Origin: Sulfuricella sp.
GTDB taxonomy: Bacteria > Pseudomonadota > Gammaproteobacteria > Burkholderiales > Sulfuricellaceae
DNA: 64,000 nucleotides
Reading direction: 5' to 3'
Assembly: GCA_041651995.1 (NCBI GenBank)
Contig: JBAZID010000003.1
Span: forward strand, 62,501-126,500
Of this stretch, positions 35,025 to 43,176 are shown piece by piece (the stretch's first letter is position 1; each line of letters begins with the position of its first letter). The notes under the pieces were generated by a model. The model did no database searches. It saw nothing but the letters and a program-made list of their open reading frames with translations, and was not told the origin of the DNA. A program made the translations under genes and the position numbers.

Positions 35025-36833
35025 TCAGGATTCCGCCCTCAGCTCTCCACCCGGCAGGCGCTTCTGGCATTCGCTGAAGATGCGGTATTGGCAGCTGCGG
35101 CAGATTTCAGGGTCCAGCGTGTCGTAAATCGGGTGAATCCAGTTCGACATGGCGGGGAAGAACCCCCCCTCGCCGATATCGTCGAGCTTGTCGGATTTGT
35201 GCAGGAATTTGTAGATGGAATCCTTGCAGCGGTAGAAGTACAGGCCGCCGCCCAGCTTTCTTCTTCTCCTGGCTTCCTGGGCCAGCATTTCCGCGCCTGC
35301 CACGTCAATGAAATTGACGCCGCTGGCAACAATCAGCACGGTTTTTTGTGCCGGGTTGGCTTCGTCGATCTGCGTCAGGCTGCTCTGCACATGGTCTACC
35401 GCGCCGAAAAAAATCGAGCCGTTGATGCGCACGATGCGGAACTGCGGGCATTCGTGCTGGCCGTGGGCGTCCACGAAGTGGTAGGCGCCTTCCTCTTTGG
35501 CCGGCACCACCGGGTCAATGGCCGGACGGGACACGCGGTAGAGATAGAGCGTGAGCGAGAGCAGGATGCCGAAGAAGATGCCTTTTTCCAGGTCCACCAG
35601 GGTGCCGATCAGGGTCACCCACAGCACCACGGTTTCCGCCTTGCTGGTTTTGCCGATGGAAAAAATATGGTGAAAGTCGATCAGTCCCCAGGCGACCAGG
35701 AACAGGATGCCCGCCATCGCGGCGTTAGGCAGGTAAGAAGCCAAGGGCGCTACCATCAGCAGGATCAGCAGCAGGAAAATCGAGGCATACACCGTGGCCA
35801 GCGGCGTCTGCGCACCCGCCGCGTAATTCACGCCACTGCGGTTGAAGGAGCCGCACGAGGCATAGCCGGAGAAGAAGCTGCCGATCAGGTTGGACACACC
35901 CTGGCCGATGAATTCCTGGTTGCCGTCGATACGCTGCTCGGATTTGGTGGCGATGGAGCGCGAGATGGAAACCGCCTCGGTCAGCGCCAGCATGGTCACC
36001 ACCAGCGCCGGAAACAGCACCTTGCGCAAGGTATCCAGGCTGAAATCAGGCGCAGATAAGGGCGGCAAATGCGCTGGCAGCGCGCCGACCGTCCTGATCA
36101 CCGTCGTTTCCGCGCCGAATTCCAGATTGACAAGCAACGCCGCCACGCTGCCGGCCACCATGGCCACGATCATGTAGGGGATTTTCGGCAAGAATCTCTT
36201 CGATGCAATGCCGGTCGCCAGCGTGATGGCGCCCACGGTCGCGACATAGGGATTGATGTTGCCGGCCTGCAGGAACAGCTGCTCGATCACCACGTGAAAG
36301 TGCGCGCCGCGCTCGATGCTGATGCCGAAGAAATTCTTCACCTGGCTGGCGGCGATGAGCAGTGCCGCGCCGGCGGTAAAGCCGATCACCACGGTGTGGG
36401 AAATGAAATTGACCAGCACCCCCATGCGGGCGAGGCCGAGGATGAGCTGGAACAGGCCGGTGAGGAAGGTGAGCGTGAGTACCATGCTGACGAATTGCGG
36501 CGAGCCGGGATCGGCGAAGGGGCTGATGGCGGCGAACACCGCGATGGAAATGGCGGTGGTCGGGCCGGACACCAGGTGCAGGCTGGAACCGAACAGGGCG
36601 GCGATGATGGCCGGCACCATGGCGGCGTAGAGGCCGTATTCCGGCGGCATGCCGGCGATGGTGGCAAAGGCCACGCCCTGCGGCAGCACGATCATCGCGC
36701 CGGTGATGCCGGCGATCAGGTCGGCCTTGGTGGACGCACGGTCAACTAGCGGCCACCAGCGCAAAAAGGGAAACAGCTTGTTAAACCAGAGATTGCAGCT
36801 TTGCGGTTTCTTTATCATTGCATCGGATTGCAT
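35025..36833 (-). CDS. SulP-family anion permease with STAS domain (copy 2)
   Basis: 602 residues, near-identical to the copy at 29945 in the membrane domain (same DLIAGITGAMIVLPQGVAFA and following segments) and the STAS domain; the main divergence lies around residues 200-260 and at the termini. It shares the IDVAGAEM loop without the STAS serine and the C-x2-C-x7-C tail. It ends at the ELRAES tail without the extension of copy 1. ATG 36833 is used; ATG 36818 is an alternative. Divergent from a gamma carbonic anhydrase gene 65 bp away, which supports a bicarbonate role. Confidence 0.9.
   Translation of the reverse strand: MQSDAMIKKPQSCNLWFNKLFPFLRWWPLVDRASTKADLIAGITGAMIVLPQGVAFATIAGMPPEYGLYAAMVPAIIAALFGSSLHLVSGPTTAISIAVFAAISPFADPGSPQFVSMVLTLTFLTGLFQLILGLARMGVLVNFISHTVVIGFTAGAALLIAASQVKNFFGISIERGAHFHVVIEQLFLQAGNINPYVATVGAITLATGIASKRFLPKIPYMIVAMVAGSVAALLVNLEFGAETTVIRTVGALPAHLPPLSAPDFSLDTLRKVLFPALVVTMLALTEAVSISRSIATKSEQRIDGNQEFIGQGVSNLIGSFFSGYASCGSFNRSGVNYAAGAQTPLATVYASIFLLLILLMVAPLASYLPNAAMAGILFLVAWGLIDFHHIFSIGKTSKAETVVLWVTLIGTLVDLEKGIFFGILLSLTLYLYRVSRPAIDPVVPAKEEGAYHFVDAHGQHECPQFRIVRINGSIFFGAVDHVQSSLTQIDEANPAQKTVLIVASGVNFIDVAGAEMLAQEARRRRKLGGGLYFYRCKDSIYKFLHKSDKLDDIGEGGFFPAMSNWIHPIYDTLDPEICRSCQYRIFSECQKRLPGGELRAES
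35036..36775 (-). repeat. Right arm of the ~1.75-kb inverted SulP duplication
   Basis: Partner of the arm at about 29985-31728, opposite orientation. Ends are estimated by eye from where the aligned coding sequences stop matching (for example the shared GCATCTTCAGCGAATGCCAG near the 3' ends). Confidence 0.75.
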
Positions 36834-36898
36834 AATTTAATACTGGTGTTGTATTTTGCATCATAATATCACCGATTAACCTGATACTAGAGATATTA

Positions 36899-37459
36899 AT
36901 GATCCGCAAAAACCCGAACGGTGACCTGCCGTCTATCCATGAATCTGCTTATGTAGACCAAACCGCCATCATCTGTGGCAAGGTATTTATTGAAGAGAAT
37001 GTGTTTGTCGGGCCTTATGCCGTTATCCGGGCCGACGAGGTAAATGAAGACGGGGAAATGGAACCAATTGTGATCGGCGCGAACTCGAACATTCAGGACG
37101 GAGTGGTCATCCACTCCAAGGCTGGCGGGCTGGTAAAAATCGGTCGAACCACCTCGATCGCGCACCGCTCCATCGTGCACGGACCGTGCGAGGTAGGCGA
37201 CAATGTATTCATCGGCTTCAATTCGGTGCTGTTCAACTGCACCGTGGGAGATCGCTCAGTGGTGCGCCACAATTCGGTTGTGGAAGGCTGCTCAATCCCT
37301 CCAGGGTTCTATGTCCCCTCAACTACCAACATCCACTCCAGCGAGGAACTACAAACCATCCAACAAGTCACCCCACAGGCTGCGGATTTCTCCGAATCAG
37401 TAGCCCGCGCCAACCAGGAACTGGTGAGGGGTTACAAGAAATTGCAGAACGAGTTTTAA
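36899..37459 (+). CDS. Gamma-class carbonic anhydrase (CamH-like)
   Basis: 186-residue left-handed beta-helix protein. Alignment by spacing to Methanosarcina Cam gives zinc ligands H72, H89 and H94 (QDGVVIHS, IAHRSIVHG), R44, D46 and E47 (IRADE) and Q66, all conserved. The acidic-loop glutamate region of Cam is missing, as in CamH. It should interconvert CO2 and bicarbonate in the cytoplasm (no signal peptide). The gene sits divergent from SulP copy 2 and converges (4 bp) with the sigma-54 regulator, next to the dab operon. Active enzyme is likely but not certain, since many homologues are inactive. Confidence 0.88.
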   Translation: MIRKNPNGDLPSIHESAYVDQTAIICGKVFIEENVFVGPYAVIRADEVNEDGEMEPIVIGANSNIQDGVVIHSKAGGLVKIGRTTSIAHRSIVHGPCEVGDNVFIGFNSVLFNCTVGDRSVVRHNSVVEGCSIPPGFYVPSTTNIHSSEELQTIQQVTPQAADFSESVARANQELVRGYKKLQNEF

Positions 37460-37463
37460 GAGC

Positions 37464-38828
37464 TCACTGCATCTCCAGCTCATAGCGCTTGAGCTTGCGC
37501 CATAGCGACACCCGGTCGATGCCCAGTATCTGTGCCGCCAGGGTCTGGTTGCCGCCGGACTCCTGCAGTACCCAGCGGATGTAATCCTTCTCCTGCTCTT
37601 CCAGCGAGGGAATGCGTCCATCCTTCTTGCGGAAAGTACGGATGGACAATTCGCGCAGGTCGTCGGGCAGATGGGCAGCCTCGATCACCGGGCCGTTGGC
37701 GATGGCGACCCCGCGTTCGATGATATTCTCCAGCTCCCTGATATTGCCGGGGAAATCATAAATCTTGAGCAAATCCATGGCCTCGGGCGCAATCTCGGTC
37801 ATGTTCTTTTTCATCAGCGTCGCGTATTTGCGCAGGAAGTGATACCCCAGAAGAGGCACATCCTCCTTGCGCTGCGACAGGGGCGGGATGTGCAGGTTGA
37901 CCACGTTGAGGCGAAAATACAGATCCTGCCGAAAACCACCACCCTGCCGCACCATGTCCTGCACATCGCGGTTCGTTGCTGCGATGAAGCGCACATCTAC
38001 CTTGATCGGCGAAGTTCCGCCCAGCGGCAGCACTTCCTTCTCCTGTATCACGCGCAGCAGCTTCACCTGCATAGAGGGCGACATCTCGGTAATCTCGTCA
38101 AGAAACAGAGTTCCTCCGGAAGCTGTTTCCAGCAGGCCTCTCTTGTCACTGCCGGCGCCGGTGAAGGCCCCCTTGACGTGGCCGAACAGCTCGTTGGCGA
38201 GCAGTTCCTCGTTGAAGGCGCCGCAATTGATGGCCAGAAACGGTCCCTCGCTGCGTTCGCTGTGAGTATGGAGGTAGCGCGCGAACAGTTCCTTGCCTGT
38301 GCCGGATTCGCCGGTGATCAGGACGTTGCAACCGGTGGGGGCGATCTGGCGCGCCATTTCCAGCAAACGCTGGATGGCGGCATCCTGGGTGATGATCCTG
38401 ATCTTGCCCTGAAAACTTTCCACTTGCTCGCGCAGGCTACGGTTCTCACGCCGCAGGCGCACCTTTTCCAGTGCCTCGCTTACCACCTGGCGCACTTCAT
38501 CGAGCCGGAAGGGTTTGGCAATGTAGTAGAAAGCGCCATGCTTCATCGCCTCCACCGCCGATTCCAGGGTAGCAAAACCGGTAATCAGCACGACTTCCGT
38601 ATCGGCACAGGATTCGCGGCACTTCTTCAATATCTGCATGCCGTCCACCTTCTCCATCCTGAGGTCGGTAAGCACCACGTCGAAGGCCTGCTTTTCAAGG
38701 TAAGCAAGTGCATTGGCGCCACTTTGGGTGGCGACGATTTCGTAGCCCTCCTTCTTCATGACATGTTCCAGATTTTTGAGGGCGACCTTTTCGTCGTCCA
38801 CAATCAGCAGTCTTCCCTGATTAGCCAT
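37464..38828 (-). CDS. Sigma-54-dependent response regulator of the DIC locus
   Basis: 454-residue NtrC-type activator. Receiver domain with D55 (VVLTDLRMEKVDGM), AAA+ domain with Walker A GESGTGKE (173 on) and sigma-54 loop GAFTGA (220-225), and a Fis-type DNA-binding helix-turn-helix at the C-terminus (NQTLAAQILGIDRVSLWRKL). It follows its kinase by 4 bp. Divergently placed against the USP-SulP-dab genes, whose promoter region carries a sigma-54 promoter and two identical palindromes, so these genes are the probable target (inference). Confidence 0.93.
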   Translation of the reverse strand: MANQGRLLIVDDEKVALKNLEHVMKKEGYEIVATQSGANALAYLEKQAFDVVLTDLRMEKVDGMQILKKCRESCADTEVVLITGFATLESAVEAMKHGAFYYIAKPFRLDEVRQVVSEALEKVRLRRENRSLREQVESFQGKIRIITQDAAIQRLLEMARQIAPTGCNVLITGESGTGKELFARYLHTHSERSEGPFLAINCGAFNEELLANELFGHVKGAFTGAGSDKRGLLETASGGTLFLDEITEMSPSMQVKLLRVIQEKEVLPLGGTSPIKVDVRFIAATNRDVQDMVRQGGGFRQDLYFRLNVVNLHIPPLSQRKEDVPLLGYHFLRKYATLMKKNMTEIAPEAMDLLKIYDFPGNIRELENIIERGVAIANGPVIEAAHLPDDLRELSIRTFRKKDGRIPSLEEQEKDYIRWVLQESGGNQTLAAQILGIDRVSLWRKLKRYELEMQ

Positions 38829-38832
38829 GCAG

Positions 38833-40311
38833 TTATATTTCCTTGTGATCTTGATGTAACGGCAGACGGATCAGGAAAGCCGTGCCCTTGCCGGGCTCGC
38901 TTTCCACCGCGATGCAGCCGCCGTGTTCCTCGATGATTTCAAAAACGACGAAAAGCCCCAGGCCCGAACCCTTACCCACATCCTTGGTAGTAAAAAACGG
39001 GTCAAAAATACGCGGCAGGGTAACGGCGGGGATGCCGCTGCCGTTATCCCGGATTCCGATGTCGACCACCGCTCCACGGTTTTCACAGCGACCCAAGAGA
39101 TGAAAATGGGCGCCGCTGCCGAGCGGCGGGGAAGCAGAGGCGTCCTCGCGCAGCACGGCACTGATGCGTACCTCACCCGCCCCTTCCAGGGACTCCAGCG
39201 CATTCTTGACCAGATTGAGGAACACCTGCTGCAGACGCTGCTTGTCGCCCTGCAGCACAAGGCCCGCCGGCACCTCGACGGTCAGTGCAATCTGGGCTGT
39301 CACCTGACCCCTGAGAAAACGCAAGGTTTCCTCAATCAGTTGCGCCAGATTCAGGGGTTCGATCTTGAACTCCCGGTCGCGTGCAAAATCAAGCAGGGAA
39401 CGGACAATATTGCGCGCCCGGATAGTCTGTTCGTCGATCTGCCCCAGCAACTCGTTCCTGAAAGCCGGATCAGCCGTTTCGCCCTCCTCCATCAGGATCT
39501 GGCAGGAAGAGGAAATATTGGATAAAGGGTTGTTAAGCTCATGCGCCACGCCGGAGAGCATTGTTCCGAGCGAAGCCAGCTTCTCGGAGCGCAACAGGTG
39601 GCGCAATTCCAGCTCACGCAGGACATGATTGAAGGCATTGACAAGGGAAGCAATCTCGCGGTCATTGGCAGGCATATCGAGCTGCATCAGCTTGCCATTG
39701 GCCACTGCTTCCATGCTTTCTTCCATATTTTTCAGCGGCAGGGCCACGCGCCGCGACAAAATCTGGCCGATGGCGATCACCGCCAGCACCAGCAGCGCAA
39801 TCGAGGCAAGCAGCGCCAGCCGGTAGCGGGCAACCGAGGTTTGCAGCGTGGAGCGCTTGGCGCGGGCGATTTCCTCGGCCACGGCGACGATTTCCTGGCC
39901 GAGCTTGCGGATGCGGGCTACCTGGCCTTCTTTGCGAGACTCATCCGCTTCCCCGGCAAGCTCGTATTCGTCCATCAGGACCGCATAGCGGCTCAAACCG
40001 TCATGCAGACCAGCGATTCGCGGCGCACTGGCAAATGCGCCGAAGGCCTCGTCATTCTCGCGCAGCAGCGCCTGCGCATGCAGGACATAGCGCCGGTTCT
40101 CCACCATGTCCGCAGCCTGCCGGTAGAGAAAATAATTCTTCTCGAAGCGGCGAACCTCCAGGGTGGTATCGAAAAATTCCGAAATCAGCCCTCCAGCAAG
40201 AATTTTCTCCTCGATCAGGCGCAGTTCCACGAAAGCGAACAGCGATATGCCGACCATCATGGTGCCGATCGCATAGTAGCCGAAAGTGATTTTCTGGCGC
40301 AGTGAGTTCAT
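38833..40311 (-). CDS. Membrane sensor histidine kinase (partner of the sigma-54 regulator)
   Basis: 492 residues. Transmembrane helix 1 (GYYAIGTMMVGISLFAFVEL), a periplasmic all-helical sensor region of about 130 residues, helix 2 (LALLASIALLVLAVIAIGQI), HAMP, HisKA with H257 (VAHELNNPL), and an ATPase domain ending DNGSGIP and GKGSGLGLFVV. The open frame reaches 40512, but this extra part is the AT-rich promoter region; ATG 40311 starts just before helix 1. The ribosome site is weak. What it senses is unknown; inorganic carbon limitation is a guess from context. Confidence 0.9.
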   Translation of the reverse strand: MNSLRQKITFGYYAIGTMMVGISLFAFVELRLIEEKILAGGLISEFFDTTLEVRRFEKNYFLYRQAADMVENRRYVLHAQALLRENDEAFGAFASAPRIAGLHDGLSRYAVLMDEYELAGEADESRKEGQVARIRKLGQEIVAVAEEIARAKRSTLQTSVARYRLALLASIALLVLAVIAIGQILSRRVALPLKNMEESMEAVANGKLMQLDMPANDREIASLVNAFNHVLRELELRHLLRSEKLASLGTMLSGVAHELNNPLSNISSSCQILMEEGETADPAFRNELLGQIDEQTIRARNIVRSLLDFARDREFKIEPLNLAQLIEETLRFLRGQVTAQIALTVEVPAGLVLQGDKQRLQQVFLNLVKNALESLEGAGEVRISAVLREDASASPPLGSGAHFHLLGRCENRGAVVDIGIRDNGSGIPAVTLPRIFDPFFTTKDVGKGSGLGLFVVFEIIEEHGGCIAVESEPGKGTAFLIRLPLHQDHKEI

Positions 40312-40335
40312 CGCTGTGGAGCATACAGCAAAACA

Positions 40336-40350
40336 ATTGCAATTTGCAAC
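40336..40350. promoter_or_regulatory. Palindromic site TTGCAA-T-TTGCAA, copy 1
   Basis: The 15-mer ATTGCAATTTGCAAC contains two TTGCAA hexamers separated by T, a near-perfect dyad. An identical 15-mer lies at 40424-40438. This copy is centred about 203 bp upstream of the start site predicted from the sigma-54 promoter and 32 bp upstream of the kinase ATG. Candidate enhancer site for the adjacent NtrC-type regulator. Confidence 0.6.
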
Positions 40351-40423
40351 GAACCATAACACATCGGCAACACCTGATAAAAAGCCATTCAAATAGCGAT
40401 TTACAATAAAAAACAGATTCATG

Positions 40424-40438
40424 ATTGCAATTTGCAAC
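40424..40438. promoter_or_regulatory. Palindromic site TTGCAA-T-TTGCAA, copy 2
   Basis: Exact copy of the site at 40336-40350, 88 bp away, close to eight helical turns. Centred about 115 bp upstream of the predicted start site, the usual distance for sigma-54 enhancer sites. Confidence 0.6.
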
Positions 40439-40518
40439 ATAAGAATAGAATCCAAGAGAATCTCCCGTAACCGGCATTTCTCCTTTTTATTCATCACGAT
40501 AGGAATAGCCATCCAGGC

Positions 40519-40535
40519 CTGGCACGAAAACCGCT
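40519..40535 (+). promoter_or_regulatory. Sigma-54 (-24/-12) promoter of the USP-SulP-dab genes
   Basis: CTGGCACGAAAACCGCT: a perfect -24 element (YTGGCACG) and GG-N10-GC spacing; the -12 element is CCGCT instead of TTGCW. The predicted start near 40546 leaves a short leader with a GGGAGGAA ribosome site before ATG 40566. The adjacent kinase/regulator pair is of the sigma-54-activating type. Confidence 0.65.
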
Positions 40536-40565
40536 ATGTCACAGGCGTCCAAGGGAGGAACGGCG

Positions 40566-40976
40566 ATGTCCCGCATACAACCGGCGCGGCCGGAACCGGA
40601 GAGAAAAGTACTGCTTGCCGTGCGCGAGGACAGCATCGACCAGCGCTTGCTTGCATCCGCACTCAGCCTGTGCAAAAGAATGGATGCCGGCCTGGAAATC
40701 ATGGCGATCGTCAAGGACGAAACCTTGCCCCTGCCATTGCAGGAGCTGCTCGAAACCTTGCGCCAGGAAGGGCTGTATTACAGCCTGACCAGGAAGCCGG
40801 CATTGCGGCGGCGCGACATTGTGAATTATGCCAACACGCACGAATGCGTCTCCGCGGTGGTGATCGACTCCCTGGAGGGCTGGGAATCGCTAGCCCAGGA
40901 CAGGAACAGCGACCCCTGGAAAAAACTGGAATGCCCGCTGGTAACAGCCGCCCCACGTAAATCGAATCAGGAATAA
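40566..40976 (+). CDS. UspA-like protein heading the DIC operon
   Basis: 136 residues with a universal-stress-protein-like alpha/beta pattern (KVLLAVREDSIDQRLLASAL ... DAGLEIMAIVKD ... VSAVVIDSLEGW), lacking the GxxGx9G ATP motif, so probably not nucleotide-binding in the usual way. ATG 40566 has a strong GGGAGGAA site; an earlier ATG at 40536 has none and would overlap the promoter. Only 4 bp separate its stop from the SulP start, so both are co-transcribed. A regulatory role on the transporter is inferred. Confidence 0.75.
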   Translation: MSRIQPARPEPERKVLLAVREDSIDQRLLASALSLCKRMDAGLEIMAIVKDETLPLPLQELLETLRQEGLYYSLTRKPALRRRDIVNYANTHECVSAVVIDSLEGWESLAQDRNSDPWKKLECPLVTAAPRKSNQE

Positions 40977-40980
40977 AAAA

Positions 40981-43128
40981 ATGTCCAGCGAAATAGCACA
41001 AACATCGAGCCGTTCCATGTCTCTCACCAGGTTCCTGCCCTTTTTGAAGTGGCTCCCCCTGCGCCCTGCCTACCTCAAGGCCGATCTGATCGCCGGCATC
41101 ACCGTGGCGCTGGTGCTGATTCCCCAGTCCATGGCCTACGCCCAGCTGGCCGGGCTGCCCGCCTACTACGGCCTGTATGCCGCTTTTCTGCCCGGCATCA
41201 TCGCCGCCATGTGGGGCTCCTCGGCCCAGCTTGCTACCGGCCCGGTAGCCGTGGCCTCGCTGCTGACCGCTTCCGCCCTGGCTCCGCTGGCCGCCACCGG
41301 CTCCGAGCAGTTCGTCGCGCTGGCCATCCTGCTGGCCCTGCTGGTGGGGCTGATCCAGCTGGCACTGGGCATTTTCAAGCTCGGCGTGGTGGTCAACTTC
41401 CTCTCCCACCCGGTGATCGTCGGCTTCACCAACGCCGCCGCCCTCATCATCGGCCTGTCCCAGCTCAACAAGCTGTTCGGCGTTTCCATGGGCCGCAGCG
41501 AGCACTTCATCAATGACATCTGGGGCGTGCTGCAACAGGTCGGCGACACCCATATCCCCACCCTGATCATGGGCGTTTCCGCTTTCGCCATCATGTGGGG
41601 GCTGAAGAAATACGCGCCCAAGATGCCCGGCGTGCTGATTGCCGTGGCCGTCACCACCATCGCCAGCTGGTCGCTCGGCTTCGAGCACAATGCCAAGGCC
41701 AGAACCGAACAGATCATGACCCCCGAGGTGCGCGAAGTGGCCGACCTGGCCAGCCAGACCGAGGCGCGCATCAGCGCCATCGGCAACCAGATCGCCACCC
41801 GGCAGGTGCGCATCAAGAAACTGGAAAAGGAAGAGGGCGACAACGACACCTCCATCGCCACGCTGCACTACGAGGTCGAGTTGCTGGAAGGCACGCTCAA
41901 GGACGTGGAGGATGAAAACCGCAAGTCAGCCCGCACGCTGCGCAAGTTCAAGCTGGAACTGGTGCCTGGCGCCAATGGCGCGCCGGACCGGCTCTACCTG
42001 AAAGGCACGGTACCGCAGGGCGAGCAGCCCGACGGCTACCGCTATCGCATCAAAAAGCTCAGCGAGGGCGAGCTCAAGCTCTCCGGCGGCGGCGAGGTGG
42101 TTGGTGCCATTCCTTCCGGCCTGCCCAAGTTCGGCCTGCCGCAACTGAGCTGGGAGACCATCATGACGCTGCTCTCCAGCGCCCTGGTAATCTCCCTGGT
42201 GGGCTTCATGGAAGCCATTTCCATCGCCAAGGCCATCGCCGCGAAGACCAAGCAGCGCATCGACCCCAACCAGGAACTGCTGGGCCAGGGCCTCTCCAAC
42301 ATCGTCGGCAGCTTCAGCCAGGCTTTCCCGGTATCGGGTTCGTTCTCGCGTTCCGCGGTGAACATCGGGGCCGGCGCCAAGACCGGCATGTCCAGCGTTT
42401 TTGCCGGGATTATCGTGCTGGTCACCCTGCTGTTCCTCACCCCGCTGCTGTATCACCTGCCGCAGGCGGTGCTGGCGGCGGTGATCATGATGGCGGTGAT
42501 CGGCCTGGTCAATTTCAAGGCGATCAAGCATGCCTGGCACGCGCACAAGCACGACGGCGTTGCCGCCGTGGTGACCTTCATCGCCACCCTGGCCTTCGCG
42601 CCGCACCTCGACAACGGCATCATGGCCGGGGCGGGCCTGGCCATCATCCTTTATCTCTACCGCACCATGTCGCCGCGCGTCGCCATTCTCGGCCGCTACA
42701 AGGATGGCACCCTGCGCGACATCAGCGTGCACAAGGATCTGCCGACCGACGAGAACATCATCGTGCTGCGCTTCGACGGCTCGCTGTATTTCGCCAACGT
42801 GCCCTTCTTCGAGGACGCCATCCTGGAAGCGGCCGCCAACAAGCCGAACGCGAAATACCTCGTGGTGGTGGGCGACGGCATCAACCAGCTCGACGCCTCC
42901 GGCGAGGAAGTCATCCATCACCTGGTGGAGCGCCTGCAAAGCATCGGCATGACCATGGTGTTCACCGGCCTGAAGAAGCAGGTGCTCGATGTCATGCGCC
43001 ACACCGGCCTGTTCGAGCTGATCACCCAGAACAACATCTTCGCCAACGAGGATCAGGCCTTCGAGGCCATCTATAACTGCCTGGGCACGCACGAAGGCGC
43101 TTTCTGCCAGTTGCGGCGCCCGGCATGA
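40981..43128 (+). CDS. SulP-family anion (probable bicarbonate) transporter with coiled-coil insertion
   Basis: 715 residues, about 100 longer than the other two SulP proteins here. Membrane domain begins YLKADLIAGITVALVLIPQS; C-terminal STAS domain retains the serine loop QLDASGEEV. Between about residues 236 and 373 lies an extra hydrophilic segment: a likely coiled coil (residues 247-325, rich in E/K/L) followed by a small beta-like part. SulP transporters supply bicarbonate in some autotrophs; position directly before DAB-type genes supports that here. AGGA ribosome site. Confidence 0.9.
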   Translation: MSSEIAQTSSRSMSLTRFLPFLKWLPLRPAYLKADLIAGITVALVLIPQSMAYAQLAGLPAYYGLYAAFLPGIIAAMWGSSAQLATGPVAVASLLTASALAPLAATGSEQFVALAILLALLVGLIQLALGIFKLGVVVNFLSHPVIVGFTNAAALIIGLSQLNKLFGVSMGRSEHFINDIWGVLQQVGDTHIPTLIMGVSAFAIMWGLKKYAPKMPGVLIAVAVTTIASWSLGFEHNAKARTEQIMTPEVREVADLASQTEARISAIGNQIATRQVRIKKLEKEEGDNDTSIATLHYEVELLEGTLKDVEDENRKSARTLRKFKLELVPGANGAPDRLYLKGTVPQGEQPDGYRYRIKKLSEGELKLSGGGEVVGAIPSGLPKFGLPQLSWETIMTLLSSALVISLVGFMEAISIAKAIAAKTKQRIDPNQELLGQGLSNIVGSFSQAFPVSGSFSRSAVNIGAGAKTGMSSVFAGIIVLVTLLFLTPLLYHLPQAVLAAVIMMAVIGLVNFKAIKHAWHAHKHDGVAAVVTFIATLAFAPHLDNGIMAGAGLAIILYLYRTMSPRVAILGRYKDGTLRDISVHKDLPTDENIIVLRFDGSLYFANVPFFEDAILEAAANKPNAKYLVVVGDGINQLDASGEEVIHHLVERLQSIGMTMVFTGLKKQVLDVMRHTGLFELITQNNIFANEDQAFEAIYNCLGTHEGAFCQLRRPA

Positions 43129-43176
43129 TGCCGTCGCCGCCATTCAGGCTGGGCAACATCGGGTTCTGAACCGGCC

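Noticed and set aside
36844..36860. Sigma-54-like promoter TGGTGTTGTATTTTGC before the carbonic anhydrase gene
   Set aside because: The spacing is GG-N11-GC, one base too long, and the -24 element is poor.
40312..40512. 67-codon N-terminal extension of the DIC-locus histidine kinase
   Set aside because: The stretch is AT-rich and contains the twin 15-bp sites; the kinase's first membrane helix starts right after ATG 40311.
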